Shown here piece after piece: positions 34,560 through 47,098 of a DNA stretch of 64,000 nucleotides (the first letter of the stretch is position 1; every line of letters starts with the position of its first letter). The DNA comes from Ryuthela nishihirai (taxonomy: Eukaryota > Arthropoda > Arachnida > Araneae > Heptathelidae), in NCBI GenBank assembly GCA_038380435.1, contig JAWZYU010000008.1:75964020-76028019 (forward strand), written 5' to 3'. The notes beneath the pieces were generated by a model. It worked only from the letters and a program-made list of their open reading frames with translations, was not told where the DNA came from and made no database searches. The position numbers and the translations under genes are program-made.

Positions 34560-35560
34560 ATCACCTGTTGTAGAGCATCCACAGTTGCCAGTGGAAGTTA
34601 GCCGCTTGAACAAATCTTTCCAATTCATCCCACAAATTCTCAATGGGGTTGAGGTCCGGTGATTGAGGGGGCCATTTGAGTGTGCTAAACTTACTTGAAT
34701 GCTCCTAGAGCCAATTGGTTGTCACTCAGGAAGTATGTGGTGTGGTTTGAAAGATGGCATCATAGTGTGGAAAGACAATTGTTATGAGCGGGTGTAGATG
34801 GTTGGCGAGGATGTTTATATACCTTGTCCCAGTGACAGAGGTCTTGACAAGTACTAGGGGCCCCAAGGAAGCTCACGTAAACACACCCCAAACTGTTACA
34901 CTGCCTCTACCTGCCTGTATGACCCCAACTTGGATAGCTTGGTCCATTGCTTCATGTGGTTTACACCACACATGCACCCTCCCATCGGTGTGATGGAGTT
35001 CAAACCGTGATTCGTCAGAACCAGATGATGTGTTTCCAGTACTCCACACTCCAGTTGCAATAGGCCTTTGCAAACTGCAGCTTATTCTTTCGGTGCCTTG
35101 CAGTCAACAAGGGGACACGATGTGGGCATCAACTGCCACAGCCTATTTTTTTCATGGTACAATTGATAGTCTCGGTCCATAAGCTTGTGAACCCACCTCA
35201 TTTAATTCCACCATTATCTGCTCCATGGTAGCTGTGCGATTCCTTGTAACAACGTGGGGTTGTCTGCACTCGTCTTGAGAGTCAATTGCATGTTTATGTC
35301 CACATTTCCCCCACTGGTTGGAAGTTTCGTTGCATTTCACACAGCCTTGGTATACATGTGCAATGATCTGACATGGAAATACCAACAGTTCAGCAGTTGT
35401 GGCGACTCAAAATCCAGCCTTCCTCGCACCTATTATCTGGCCCCGATTAAACTCACTTACATTGCTGCCTTTACTCATGATTACTTTTCCATGTCTGGTT
35501 TGCAATGCATACACAGACCAGATTTATATTGCCAGTTTCATCATCCACATGACTGGACAT
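34560..35560 (-). pseudogene. Tc1 transposase, decayed
   Basis: Minus strand. SDESRFELHHTDGRVHVWCK (first aspartate) is at about 34960-35020, and QAGRGSVTVWGVF follows at about 34873-34915. Upstream, RNRTATMEQIMVELNE at about 35205-35250 is part of the helix-turn-helix linker. The DNA-binding start lies toward 35450. C-terminal blocks (34560-34800) are broken. Confidence 0.85.
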
Positions 35561-35631
35561 GATATTTCTGCATATTATTATTGGAATGTATATAATAATT
35601 TGTCCATTCGGTGTATTTTTTGAAACGTACT

Positions 35632-35755
35632 AATAAATTTGGTGTTAGGATGACAGGTTCTGCACATCATCTTAGGGGATTTGAACACAGTTCTCCTTCC
35701 AGTGTATGCCTATCTACCATTTATAGACCAACTTCTAAATGATGTGCTTCAAAAT
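35632..35755 (-). mobile_element. RTE 5' UTR fragment
   Basis: Matches the outermost 5' UTR of copy 2 (GTTCTCCTTCCAGTG, ACCATTTATAGACC). Confidence 0.7.
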
Positions 35756-35849
35756 TTATATTAAAAGATTGCAAATATAAAAGTTTAATGGAATAAACCA
35801 AGCATTTAACATTATCAATATATAAAATTAAAATAACAAAAAGAAAAAA

Positions 35850-36012
35850 CTTGGAGCAGCTGCTTGTCACAGATGTCTGTCATGAGCCTGTCAGTATAAT
35901 GTCAGCATAATATTCTGAAGGCGAGACATCATCAGAAAGAAACACAGAAAAGAAACATCCATACCTTATCTGGGGCTCGAATTCCTTTGAGCTATCACTT
36001 GATTGTTGTAGA
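35850..36012 (-). repeat. SINE1 copy, diverged
   Basis: GAGCAGCTGCTTGTCACAG and TGGGGCTCGAATTC mark tail and B box. Confidence 0.75.
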
Positions 36013-36063
36013 CAACCTAACAACTTGGTCACCTACATTATTGCATGAAATAAAAAAAGTAAA

Positions 36064-36262
36064 ACTAAATTACACTTTAAACAGCTGCTTCTTATAAAAA
36101 TCTGAGAGGAGTCATTTAATACACCATAGAGAAGAGTTGCGAGGAAGATGAAACCTCAGCAAAAGGTCAACACAAGGAAGAAAATATCCATGACATATCC
36201 AGGGCTCATACCCAGGACCCTTTGATTAGTAGCTTAGCCCGCTAACCACCCAACAACTTGGA
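36064..36262 (-). repeat. SINE1 copy, strongly diverged
   Basis: Second SINE1 in the same orientation 50 bp further on; AAACAGCTGCTTCTTAT and CTAACCACCCAACAACTTGG remain. Confidence 0.65.
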
Positions 36263-36264
36263 CA

Positions 36265-37554
36265 GTCCATGTGAAATTGCATTTTTATAAATTAATGTTG
36301 AAAAACAATTTACTTGAAAAGGATAAATTATATTTAAACAGTAATAAAATTTTAATTATATTCAAAAACAAATTTTTCTATTTATTTTTAAGTGGAGTTA
36401 TCATAGGGTATCCAGATTTTGATTAGTAAACCAGAAAATTTTAGTAAATGTTCCAGTTTCAGATTTCTGAAACTGGGATAGTTTAATAAATATTCAGATC
36501 TCAGTTTACTAAAACTGAGGCATTTCTTCCCAGAAATGTAACCCCACATAAAATTTAACATGCAGTTTTACAATGGCACAACTTTCAGGGCAAATGCATG
36601 ACAGACAATTTGCAGTAGGTGGGAGGAACAAAAATTTGTCCACTCTAAGTGCACACCAAGTATTGATTGCACAGTTATTCTACATAGATTGACAGTAAGC
36701 CTATGTCTCACAGAGGTATGACTTTTCTCACGTCACTGGATATTCGAAGCCCTCGCAATGCAGTGTTCGAAGCAAAGTTCATGCTTCACCGACACAACCA
36801 AACTACACTGCCAGAGGCACCAACTGTTTCGTGTTCAATAAAAATGCATTATTCCATAAACAAAATAACCACACAATTTTTAAAAAAAAGTAAATGTGTT
36901 AATTAAATCCACATAAATCAAGGTCTGACTATATATTGTCACAAATAACCAAGACAATTAGATGTCCTGAGGATTTGTTTCAGAACACCAGAATAGTTCT
37001 CTAAACTCTGGAATGTATGCACATCCTATATTATCAGAATAATTAATTCCCCTCTTCACCATGGGGAGGGTTCAAGCCACATAAGATCTCTCTTCCCTAA
37101 TTCCTACACTACTGACTAGTTTAAAATAATCATCTTCACTGATCAATTTTTTTTAGTAATTGTTACATAACTTCTTAAAGTTTAATTCTTTACTAAGATC
37201 CATGTTGTACACAAAACTTCCAAACACTTCCAGAGTATACTGGATAACAGGATCAAACATGATCATAATTTGTTCATTAAAAACTGAATGGTATTTACCT
37301 AAGAAATTTGAAACAAATTCTTCAGTGCAGAGATCCAATAGATTTTTTTTGTGTGTGCTGTCTTTCTGCTGAGGTCTCTCCTTCATCACTTTTCTTCTCT
37401 ACGGTGCATTATGCTGCGAGCTCCTGTCTGACCTCTATGCCAAACAATGGCTTTTGGGGCAATTTATTTAAAAATTATCCATAGTAGCAATATTTCCTTT
37501 GAAATTAAAGTTAATAAGTAATGACTGAATATTAAATATTTGTTATATTAAAGG
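36265..37554. other. Gene-free region with possible Tigger end and SINE1 scrap
   Basis: At 36910-36930 CATAAATCAAGGTCTGACT resembles a pogo/Tigger TIR; its partner was not found. 37370-37455 holds a plus-strand SINE1 scrap (CTGCTGAGGTCTC, GAGCTCCTGTCTGACCTC). No gene seen. Confidence 0.4.
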
Positions 37555-37768
37555 AGGCCGTCCCGTGGCCGAGTGGTTAGCACGCTTGGCTACTGATCTA
37601 CGGGACCTGGGTTCGAGCCCCGGGTAAGGCATGGATGTTCGTGTTGTTTTCTGCTGAGGTCCTGCCATCCTCTCCGATCTTCTACTGTCGCATATAAAAC
37701 TGACAGGCTCCTGTCAGACCTCTGTGGCAAGCACCTGCTTGAGGGGGTATTTTTTAATTTTTTTTATT
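37555..37768 (+). repeat. SINE1 copy, best preserved, with target-site duplication
   Basis: Full-length plus-strand copy: A box TGGCCGAGTGG at about 37566, B box GGGTTCGAGCCCC at about 37610, body, and GCTTGAGGGGGTATTTTTTA tail. It is flanked by TTATATTAAAGG (37543-37554) and TTATATTAAGG (37769-37779). Good reference for the family. Confidence 0.95.
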
Positions 37769-37779
37769 TTATATTAAGG

Positions 37780-40700
37780 TGACCAGATATCTGAAAAGTG
37801 AAAACAGTACATTGATTGCATGAAAACAGTGTATAGTTCAATTTGCAGACTTATTATGAGACATCAAAAATGGCTGATATTTCTGTCAATGCTGCTTGAA
37901 AATAAATTACCTGGACCATCATAATAAAAATGCATTTGATTAAAGTTCAGTTGCTTAATTGCTGATGAGTCACAAACAAATTTGTCAGTCAAATGTTTCC
38001 CAATAAATTGCAACAACGTAACGCAAGGAGTAAAATACTCTACAAAAATGATCATCTTTGTTACCTTCTTTTGTTGTTTTGTGCTGTGGCAGCAAGGAAT
38101 AAACAGCAGACTATATATTTCTGTTATGATAACCCAAAGTTTGCTAAGCAATCCCCCACATCAAAATGTAAATATCATATTGACAAGTAGCAAGAAATAT
38201 ATGCCGGCAATTGGATTATATTTTGGTGGAATTGCTCAACATATTTCTATATCTTTTTTAAGCTTGTCATTTACTAAACTAAATAAATACCTAAAACTTG
38301 TTCATCAATTCTCAACTAATTTCTAAAGTCTGGAAAAGAAAACGTGTCAAAATACATACTAGATTGACTCCATTTAGTGCTAAAAACATTTTACTAATGA
38401 GAAATAGCAAAAAAAATAATGAATTTATTTGTTGAAAGTACACATAAATCAGACAATACAAATTATCTCAAAGCAGTATGGATGGTGACCTCAGTTATAT
38501 TCATGTCTCTCACCATGAATATTTAACCTCTTCAATACAACAGGGCTGGTTTATGTTGCAATAATCACAATTTTGTAGTCACAATTTAATTCACGATTTT
38601 CAGTTTGTGTTCCAATGTTTTTTATCGATGAGATTTGTTTATTCTTTTGGTGTTTTATTTCAGTATGAAAAATTTGCGTTATCTGAAAAGTAGATGGAAA
38701 AGTGATTGAACACTTTTCATATATGGATATGAAAGTCAAAGATCCACTTGAAACCAAATTCTGCTTGAAAAGATTAATATTCATACTCAATGATGAAATT
38801 AGAAACCTTTAGCTCCTTCCCACTCCACCAAAATTTTCGTTTAGCTCAATGTCAACTTTTGCATTTCTCCTTTTTGGCCCATGAACAACTATTGTGTCTG
38901 CAACATTAGTTCTGCAATTAGCATCATATATAATAATTATATACACAAAGTAGCATAGCCAAGGATGGGGAATTGGGGGTCTAACCTTGGCCTACAATGA
39001 TGGATTAGGGGACTGCAATATTCACTTTTTTTTTGTGGTACACTTATGCAAAACAAAAAACACTGCACAAACTTAGCCAATAAAAAACACTGTCTCCATA
39101 AACTTGATATTATGCTCTCCCAATTCAAAATTTTAAAAATTATTGTTTTAATATTTCTGATTTCTAAAGCAGTTTTATTAATTTTATTCCTTTTTAAGAT
39201 GAATTCAGTTATTTTCAGTCATTTGCTAAAAAGGACAGAGAGAGTAAGGTTTACTTGTGTGGTGTTTGCATGCAATCTAGCAAGAGCTAGGTTTTTTTTT
39301 CTTTTTTTCATTTCATCAGGTCTGTGGTCTATCATTGTTGGCCAAGGTCTAACACGCATACCCACTAAAAAAATTTTTATACTTTAAGGAACATTAGTTT
39401 ACTAATTCACATTAATAAACACATGAAAATTTTCCACCCTTTCCAAAAATTCTGGCTAATCTTGGGTATGCAATTATATATACTTAAACTCATATCTTTC
39501 CACACTGGGTCAGGAGTATAACCTATAAATTTGATTTAATGATAAGCATTTATAAGGAGATAACTCAAATATTTATTGGGGGAAAAATCGAATCCAAGTA
39601 AAGAATATATTCAGTTATCATTTTTAATGAAACAACTGACACAACACACTACAATCATTTTGAATCTTTACTTACATTACTAAAAGAACTGATGTTAATT
39701 TCCATATTGGCTGTTTAAAACAATATATGGTTACAGTATAAAAGCTATATTCATCTAAGGTTATTTAAAAACAAAACTATCTATAGAAATCATTTTATAC
39801 CTTACACCTGACTCAGTTTGAAATCAAACTTACAAACTTCAGCATGTTTTTCGAGCAACCAATGTTTATTATACAAATAAGCAGCTAATTGAACATTTGT
39901 TATGGTCACATTTTTCCCCACTTAACACATAAATAATTATTAAATAGAATTTAAATATCAATGAAGGATTCTATTAATCATTTTCCTATGCCTTATCGCT
40001 ACACACTAATGTACAATCGCTCACTTAGGCGTAAGCTTAAACCAACTCTAGGTTCATTTAGAAAGGTGCATTCATATCTTCACATCTGTATCTACACAGA
40101 ATATTTAATCTCTCGTAAAACATATATGTAACCATAAATAAGTTTTTGGTGTGCATATTTTATGCTTTTTACACATAATAGGGTCTTCTCATTGGAGGAA
40201 ACGTTTAGAAAACGTTATCAGAGTATACAAACAGTACATACCAGTTACACACAGTAGAGACATCCTTTCTAGTAAAGGCTTTCTGTTCACTACAGGTTAA
40301 TGGATTACATAATCTGTTATTTGCTATACTACGCTTTTAACTCAACGTTTAAATCATAACCACAATAACACCACACGAAGTACGACCACAGCTCTGTAGA
40401 TGACACACTTCGGCCATAGTATTTCGTCACGCTTACGTCAATGACTCTCGGAGCAAGCTCTTCGGCGTCATCTCAGCTCACTGGTGGATCACTCGGTAAT
40501 ACAATGCGAGCAGCATTTAAACTGAAGGATGCTCAGAGAAACGTGAAAAGACGAAACTTGCTAGTGTTTTAGAAAATGCGATGAGAAATAACCACACTTC
40601 CTTACTTGAGAACAATTGTTCCCTCATCTAACATGTTGATATTATTATTATATAAACTGTAATATTTTATTTTCCGATCTTTTAATTTCTAACTAAAATA

Positions 40701-40863
40701 AAAATCGAAAGTTTCAACCTTACCCAAATACATTAAGACAGCTGTTTGCAGGCTGCGGTATTTTAACAATTAATGTTAGAAAAATGAATTCCAACAATAC
40801 TGTTTCCGTTTCATTCTTCATTGAACTCCTTTGCATTGAAAAATAATTTTGTGTAAGAATTTG
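37780..40863. other. 3 kb without recognised gene or repeat
   Basis: AT-rich, only short incidental frames in all directions. About 40380-40620 is less AT-rich (GTCACGCTTACGTCAATGAC) and could be an old promoter or exon, but no splice-bounded coding frame can be supported. Confidence 0.4.
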
Positions 40864-41241
40864 TTTGGGTTGTTTTACCTCTTAGCGGCACTTTTTTTGC
40901 ACACGATGCCTAAATGGCCAGATTCACATGGACCCCCGAAGGCTGGGAGAGGGGACACACTGGAGCAGCTGTTGGGAGACAGATGGTAGCCTCCCGTCTT
41001 CTTTAACGTGTACAAGGTATGGCTCTCTCGCACACGGAGCCACGGCTTAACGTCCCATCCGACGGACGGCGGTCTTAATACCAAGCCCATCGGGGTTCCC
41101 TATTGACCGTGGGCAGGACGATAAATAGAGTTGAGATAAATCTCAACGACTGACCCAGCTGAGGCTCGAACCTGGGAACTACAGATTGCGAGCACAGATT
41201 GCGAGCCTGGCGTGCAATCGACTGCGCCACCCCCGCCGCTG
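40864..41241 (-). repeat. SINE2 copy
   Basis: Minus strand, with AGAATTTG at both borders (40856-40863 and 41242-41249) as an 8-bp duplication. Small internal deletions. Confidence 0.9.
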
Positions 41242-41324
41242 AGAATTTGGATACTAAAAGGTTAAAGGCGAACTTTCTCGAAAAGATGGAAGTATAAGTC
41301 TCAGTTTCTCATTTTCATATCCAG

Positions 41325-41605
41325 GGCCGAACTTACGCATAAGCTAACTAAGCTACAGTTTAGGGTCTCACGATTATGAGGGGCTCCTAAATCTATTGTG
41401 CAAATGCTGTTCATCATTGCATACCAATTATAGTATAATATTTTCACCTCATCAAATCGGTGTTCATTTTTTAAATGTTCCCTTCAATCGATGTAATAAA
41501 TATATATTTCGAATTTTTGCGGCCTTTTAAATTTACCAAAGCTTAGGGCTTCAAACTTGCCATAGCTTAAGGCCTCGGAAGGTCAAAGTCAGGCCTTGCT
41601 CATAT
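41325..41605. repeat. Possible hAT-type MITE
   Basis: Begins CAGGGCCGAACTTACGCATA and ends with GGTCAAAGTCAGGCCTTG. CAGGGCCG starts are usual for hAT-type non-autonomous elements. The 8-bp duplication was not found. Confidence 0.4.
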
Positions 41606-41611
41606 CTCAAG

Positions 41612-42001
41612 GTTGGGTTGGGTTGTTTTACCTGTGAGCGGCACTTTTTTGCACACCATGGGCTAAATAGCCAGATCACATGGACCCCGAAGGCTCAGAG
41701 AAGGTTGGGGGAGGGGACCCACTGGAACAGCTGTTGGGAGACAGATGGTAGCCTCCCGTCAAGGCCATCCAACGTGTTCTTTAACGTGCACAGGGTATGG
41801 CTCTCCCGCACACGGGGCCACGGCTTAACGTCCCATCCGACGGACGGCGGCCTTTCCAAGCCCAGCGGTGTCCCCTACTGACCGTGGGCAGGGCGGGGAA
41901 TTTTGCGGAGATAAATCTCAACGCCGACCCAGCTGGGACTCGAACCTGGGAACTGCAGATTACGAACCTGGCGCGCTACCGACTGAGCCCCCCCCCCCCC
42001 C
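41612..42001 (-). repeat. SINE2 copy
   Basis: Full-length minus strand; the 5' head ends in a long C run. Confidence 0.92.
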
Positions 42002-42327
42002 ACTTTCAGTAAACTGAAATCGAAATGTTGACTAAGTTGTTCCGATTTCAGGAAGCTGAAACTGGGACATTTACTGAAATGTCTCTGTTGTTAACAGTCG
42101 AAATATGGTCACCATACCGCTGCCAAAATGGTGATCTTGGCTCAGCCCATTCCCTTCCCTCACCCACCTCTTCTAAGTATAGCCTAGTCCCTATATTGTG
42201 TTCAGCTTGAGTGTTCAAAAGGTGATTCAATTTGTTTAAATTGTTGAGTTGTCGGGGTTAGGATATAAAATAAGATTTACTTTTACTGTACAGTTCCCTC
42301 AGTTTGCTTATATACACTGGTTTCCAC

Positions 42328-42870
42328 AAATCAAGGAACAACCCCGTATTAGCTCAATGTGAATCTAACGTCGAAGCTCTACAATTTCTAAAATAAGTTT
42401 TTTTGGTTTGAAAAATGTGGTAACAGATAAAGATCTCAATCAAATATATTATATATTGATTTTCAAAAATATTCGTTCAATATTTAATGAATTATGGACG
42501 TTTAAATATTTAGCAATAAGAATGCGTCACAAAAATTGATTTCAGAAGTTCATTAAAACTTAGTAATAAGTATTGTATCAAAATGTTTAATAAACTAAGT
42601 GTTTATTTTAGAAGTTTGTGTAAAGAATTCTTTCACTATTCTTCAGTTTTGTATAAGTTTCTTAAGATTGGCATTCCTAATGCTAAATATTCAAACTTCA
42701 TAACTCATTAAACATTTAGCGAATATTGTTGAGAAACGAGATACTGATATTTTTTATTCAGAACTTTATCTGCTATCAGATTTTTCGAAACAAAAAATTA
42801 GGAGTTCTAGAGCTTTTACGTTAGATTCCCATTGTCATAACATAGGGCTGTTGCTTAATTTATGGCGTCA
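42328..42870. mobile_element. Long inverted-repeat MITE (foldback-like), copy 1
   Basis: The left ~190 bp and right ~190 bp are diverged reverse complements. GAATCTAACGT, AAAGCTCTA, GTTTGAAAAAT and AGATAAAG recur in inverted order, and AACAACCCC at the left faces GGGCTGTTG at the right. No coding. A second TTAATTTATGGAAAC word at 42902 suggests the outer TIR was duplicated. Confidence 0.7.
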
Positions 42871-42954
42871 TAAAACCCAAACAACCAACCAACTAATCCT
42901 TAATTTATGGAAACAAGTGTAGATAAAGAAAAAGTCTTTGATATCCTGACGGGC

Positions 42955-43105
42955 ACAGGTATGGCTCTCCCACACACGAGGCCACGGCTTAACGTCCCAT
43001 CCGACGGACGGCGGCCTTTCCAAGCCCATCGGTGTCCCCTACTGACCGTGAGCAGGGCGGGGAATTTTGCGGAGATAAGTCTCAACGCTGACCCACTGAG
43101 TCAAC
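42955..43105 (-). repeat. SINE2 fragment
   Basis: Internal part only (GGCTTAACGTCCCATCCGAC to GGAGATAAGTCTCAACG). Confidence 0.85.
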
Positions 43106-43109
43106 TGTC

Positions 43110-43810
43110 CCCAAATGCATTTGGCGGTGATCTGATTGTCTGCGTGAGGTTTTCATAACGACCTCCATGTGTTTCCCTATGTCAAGCTCTATGCTGGTTC
43201 AGTAGGTGATGATTTCCTCCTAAAGGATGATGAACTTATCCAAAGAAAGGAGTGACATACATGTCTCTGGATCTTAGCCCAATCTATGAGATGCTAAGAG
43301 GTGAAATATTACCGCTCTACAGCCTCCTCCTCAAACTGCTGCTGTTTAAAATATTACAGTATACATACTCAAACTGTTGTTTGATTAAAGACCCGACGCA
43401 ATTACACAGCACGTGTCGTATCGCGTGATTTAATAATCACGTTTTCTAATTGTTGCATGTGAACACACCATTTCAATATAATATTAAAAACAATTATTAA
43501 TAATGAAACAAACATAAGTATTATGAGAGAATCATTTTAGTTGCTCATTTTGATACTGATTATTAAACGCTTCCTCTAAATTCATTGCATCATTACATGT
43601 TAAAATTAATAATAAAATAAGTATTACATTTGAGGAGAATATGTGGTTAATAAATTGGGATATTAGCACTGATTATCAGGTATCATAGTCAATTAAGAAC
43701 TTCTGTTTATGGTCAGATATCGGCCAAAAACATCAAAATGTAGATTTTAAGTAGTAATCGACTATATACTCAGAGGCCACTTTATTTAGTTCAGTTCCAT
43801 CGTATATGTG
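43110..43810. other. Gene-free spacer
   Basis: Nothing recognised. Confidence 0.35.
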
Positions 43811-43814
43811 TACT

Positions 43815-44255
43815 AAATCAGATACAGAACTCAGTAACTTCTTAAATAAGCTTTTCAGGAAAAAATCTAACTGAGAGTAATTTAAAGATCGCAATCAAAT
43901 GTATTTAAATCTAGATTTCCAAAATACGCTTTCAGTTTTTGAAGAGTTATGGAAGTTAAAACGTTTTAGAATTAGCTCATTCTGTAAACAAAGTTCAAAA
44001 TTGGCGAAAATGAACAAAATTATTACGCAAATTTCTAAAATCACTGTTAGACGTTTTAGTATAATGATTATTACCTTTGCTTCAACTGACGTTGCTGTTA
44101 TTAAACATTTTTGTAGCTATCCACCAAATACCAAACGAATATTGCAGAATTTCATTATTGAGAAATATTTGATTGAGATCTTTAAATTTTCTTCCGCGAC
44201 GTTTTTTCAAAAAAAAAGCTTATTTATGAAGTTACTGAATTCTGTTTGAGTTACT
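43815..44255. mobile_element. Long inverted-repeat MITE, copy 2
   Basis: Inverted arms: CAGTAACTTCTTAAATAAGC near 43830 faces GCTTATTTATGAAGTTACTG near 44220, and ATTTAAAGATCGCAATCAAA faces TTTGATTGAGATCTTTAAAT. Shares ATCTCAATCAAAT with copy 1, so it is probably the same family. The 116-codon frame inside looks incidental. Confidence 0.7.
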
Positions 44256-44387
44256 ATTAACATAAATTGGAACTGTCCCTCATAAATAAAATATAAAATT
44301 TATATAAACATTAAATTTATGTCAGTGAGGTAGCTAGTCAAGTGACGCAAGCGATACTAAGTTTTATCTATAAAATAAATAAATAAA

Positions 44388-44558
44388 TACCCCCTCAAGC
44401 AGCTGCTTGCCACAGAGGTCTGACAGGAGCCTGTCAGTTTATATGCCACAGTAGAAGGTCTGAGAGGATGGCAGGACCTCAGCAGAAAAACGACACAAAC
44501 AGCCATGCCTTACCCGGGGCTCGAACCCAGGTCCCGTAGATCAGTAGCCAAGCTTTAA
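44388..44558 (-). repeat. SINE1 copy, head truncated
   Basis: Minus strand, ends in TAGCCAAGC before the A box. Confidence 0.88.
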
Positions 44559-44559
44559 T

Positions 44560-45499
44560 AAATTTTTTAGTTATAAATAATAAAGTAAATATTTTGGCTA
44601 TGCATATTGTTAAGACAGACGAGCTTGCTGCAATGAACTCATGATAGATGTGCTTTACCGTGACAATTACGTCTTCAACTGATTGGGACAGAGAGAGACT
44701 TTTCGAATAATAGAAATTGAGGAGAACTAAGGTTGTTCAATAGTAGAAAAAAAGGGTGTATTGTGTTGCTGTTGTTAGGTTAGTGTTATTTGATTCTGAG
44801 TGTAAAGGTTGGTTATATTTTTTCAAAATGAAGCCTTGTTCAAAAGGAAGCCAAAAGGAAAAGTTTGTTTTAGGTCCTCTTAAGGAGAAATTATCGTCTG
44901 ATGCCTCGGATAAATAAGGTGCAAAGAATTGTTAAGGTAACTAGGTATCACAAAGGAATTTCAACAAAAATTTGCGTTGCTCGTTAAATGTTATGAAATA
45001 AAAGGTAATAAATCAATCTAATAAAATAAGCATAATAAATCAATCAATATTTTTTTATGGTTTAACTTTATGTCGATGAAGACAAAAACTTGTGTTTAGA
45101 TAAGATTCTTTTATTTGTATGGTTTTATACCTTTGTAATAAATTACTTCACTTATATTTATGTTTGGTAAGCATATTTTTGAATTCACGCTCAGTTTTCG
45201 CCTATTAAATTTATAGCAATATTATACGATACTCTAAAGCATTGACATAAATTGGAAGCAAGTTCCACGAAATTTAATGTGTTGATGAATCTGCGCAAAA
45301 ATATTTATAAAAAGCTTTCATATTTTTATAGTTTGCAAAGTTTAGTTTGTATTTCAATTATATTACTTTAATTCAAGTTTCAAGAATCCCTTCCTTATAA
45401 AATCCAATACCCGTTCCATCCATTTTTTTTCACATGAATATTTAATGAATTCTATATATCTACAGGTAATTTGTCTATTTACTAGGGATGAATTTTTTT
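44560..45499. other. Gene-free AT-rich spacer
   Basis: No gene or paired repeat recognised. Confidence 0.4.
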
Positions 45500-45790
45500 T
45501 CATAAATAAGCTTAAACGTGGGTGACTTCCTCATTAACATCTGAATCTTTACAACAATGGGAAAATAAATTTCCTCTCGTGAAACATAGATGTCGCAAAG
45601 GTGCCACATTCAGTGAAAGATTTATATGTCACATCGTGGAAGAATTACTTTTCGATGCTGGTTTAACGGTAGAGCGCTCTGGCATGTATCTAGAGAGTTG
45701 CGGGTACGATTCCTGCCGTGTCAGCGATAATTTTTTTCACATGAATATTTATTGAATTCTGTATCTACAGGTAAGCTGTGTATTTAATAT
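45500..45790 (+). repeat. tRNA-like repeat, single unit
   Basis: Same family as 30211-30672: CTCATTAACATCTGAAT, then a tRNA-like part at 45657-45725 (TGGTTTAACGG A box; GTACGATTCC B box), then ATCTACAGGTAA. B box carries a TTC-to-TAC change, so it is unlikely to be an active tRNA gene. Confidence 0.65.
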
Positions 45791-45901
45791 GGATGAATAT
45801 TCTTCTAATATTTATAGAGTTTATTAAGTTGGAAATTTTTAATTAAAATCCCCTGCTATTATACTGGTTTTAAATATTTTCGCAGTTCTAAACATTTTCA
45901 C

Positions 45902-46022
45902 CTTCCCGCGGCGGAATGGTCAGCGCTTGGCTGCTAACCAAAGGGACTTGGGTTCGAGCCCTGGGTAAGGCATGGATGTTTGTGCTATTTGTTTGCTGAG
46001 GTCTCATCTTCCTTATAGACCT
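45902..46022 (+). repeat. SINE1, 5' half (left of palindromic element)
   Basis: tRNA-like head (GGGTTCGAGCCCTGGGTAAG) and first body part. It stops in the equivalent of GACCT, exactly where the palindrome begins. The other half is at 57579-57652. Confidence 0.88.
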
Positions 46023-46097
46023 CAGTAGTTTGTTCCCACTCCACAGGTTCCCTTTGCACAGTGCTTTCCCCCCTATGACGTCACCAGCCACGACCCC

Positions 46098-46139
46098 TTA
46101 TGACGTCACTGACCACACCCCCTTATTAATATTCATAAT
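46098..46139. promoter_or_regulatory. Paired TGACGTCA sites near left terminus
   Basis: Two CRE-type palindromes (TATGACGTCAC) about 25 bp apart close to the end of the element. The mirror pair is at 57495-57535 beside GGGGCGTGGC words. Possible factor-binding or terminal replication signals. Confidence 0.5.
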
Positions 46140-46187
46140 TAGTAATTCATAATTAATAACCAATTAAAACTTCCTCTCCCTTTTTTT

Positions 46188-46412
46188 TAACCCGTGGCGC
46201 CATCTGATGACTATGAGGCGTACTATTTTCGGAAAAACCACTATTTTAGCTCCAATTTCCCGATTTTTGACTCCCCTTTATTAAAAATTTCTCCCCCTTA
46301 TTAACCCCACTTCCTTCCGCCTTTTTAACCCCTGGCGCCATCTGGTGACTATGAGGAGTGCTATTTTCGGAAAAAACCCTATTTTAACTCTAATTTCCCA
46401 ATTTTTCAGCCA
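46188..46412. repeat. Tandem 137-bp duplication, left arm only
   Basis: GGCGCCATCTG, TGACTATGAGG and CTATTTTCGGAAAAA recur at about 46195 and 46332. The right arm has only one copy (about 57340-57405). Confidence 0.8.
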
Positions 46413-46659
46413 ACCCGTCATTAAAGACCCCTGGTTGACCCACCTATATTTTAAGCCCTCCTTCTCAAATAGTCCCGGTTTTTCTTTATTTCAGACCCTC
46501 TTGTTGACCCCCTATATTTTAAGCCCCCTTAATCTCCGAATAACTCCCTTACCAACTAAACTTCGGGTGGCAACGATCAGATGATGCAAGCCTCAGAATA
46601 ATTGCATGGGTGGCAACCTCACGCAGAAAGGGATGATGCAAGTCTCTAAATAATTGCAA

Positions 46660-47000
46660 AACTTTCGATAGCAGTCACTCACAGAAAATCAACTCCCAAA
46701 GTTGTATTACCCATTTTTATTCCTTATTAAAGAAACACTCATTAAAACTCCCCTCCCCTTTATTAAACCCTTATATCAAAAGTTCACTCTATTAAAACTT
46801 CACTGATCGCAAACTTCCATCCTTTTTACAAGTCGACTAAACTTAGAAAATCAACTCCCCAAAGTTGTATTACCCATTTTTATTCCTTATTAATTAAACA
46901 CTCATTAACGTTTACCCCCCCCCCTTTTATTAAACCTCCTTATCAAAAGTTCACTCTATTAAAACTTCACCAAACTCCTTTGGTCTCCACGTTCATCTGA
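46660..47000. repeat. Subterminal ~180-bp direct repeats
   Basis: AAAATCAACTCCC, AAAGTTGTATTACCCATTTT and CAAAAGTTCACTCTATTAAA each occur twice. The same pair is mirrored at about 56750-57060 in the right arm. Confidence 0.8.
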
Positions 47001-47098
47001 AATTTGCCAAGTCCCACTAAACTTTGGGTGGCAACCCCTCGCTGGATGGTTGATGCAATCCTCGAACAAAGGTCCCCGTATTTTGCGAGTTCAACCTT

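Larger units (their letters stand above)
34018..35613 (-). mobile_element. Tc1-like transposon with SINE2 insertion
   Basis: TIRs CACTGAATGCAAAAATTATT at 34018 and inverted AATAATTTGTCCATTCGGTG ending at 35613, TA on both sides. Without the SINE it is about 1.2 kb. It begins about 30 bp after the end of RTE copy 4. Confidence 0.92.

Noticed and set aside
40483..40496. GGTGGATCACTCGG, identical to the start of 5.8S rRNA
   Set aside because: Match ends after 14 bases; the following sequence has no 5.8S similarity.
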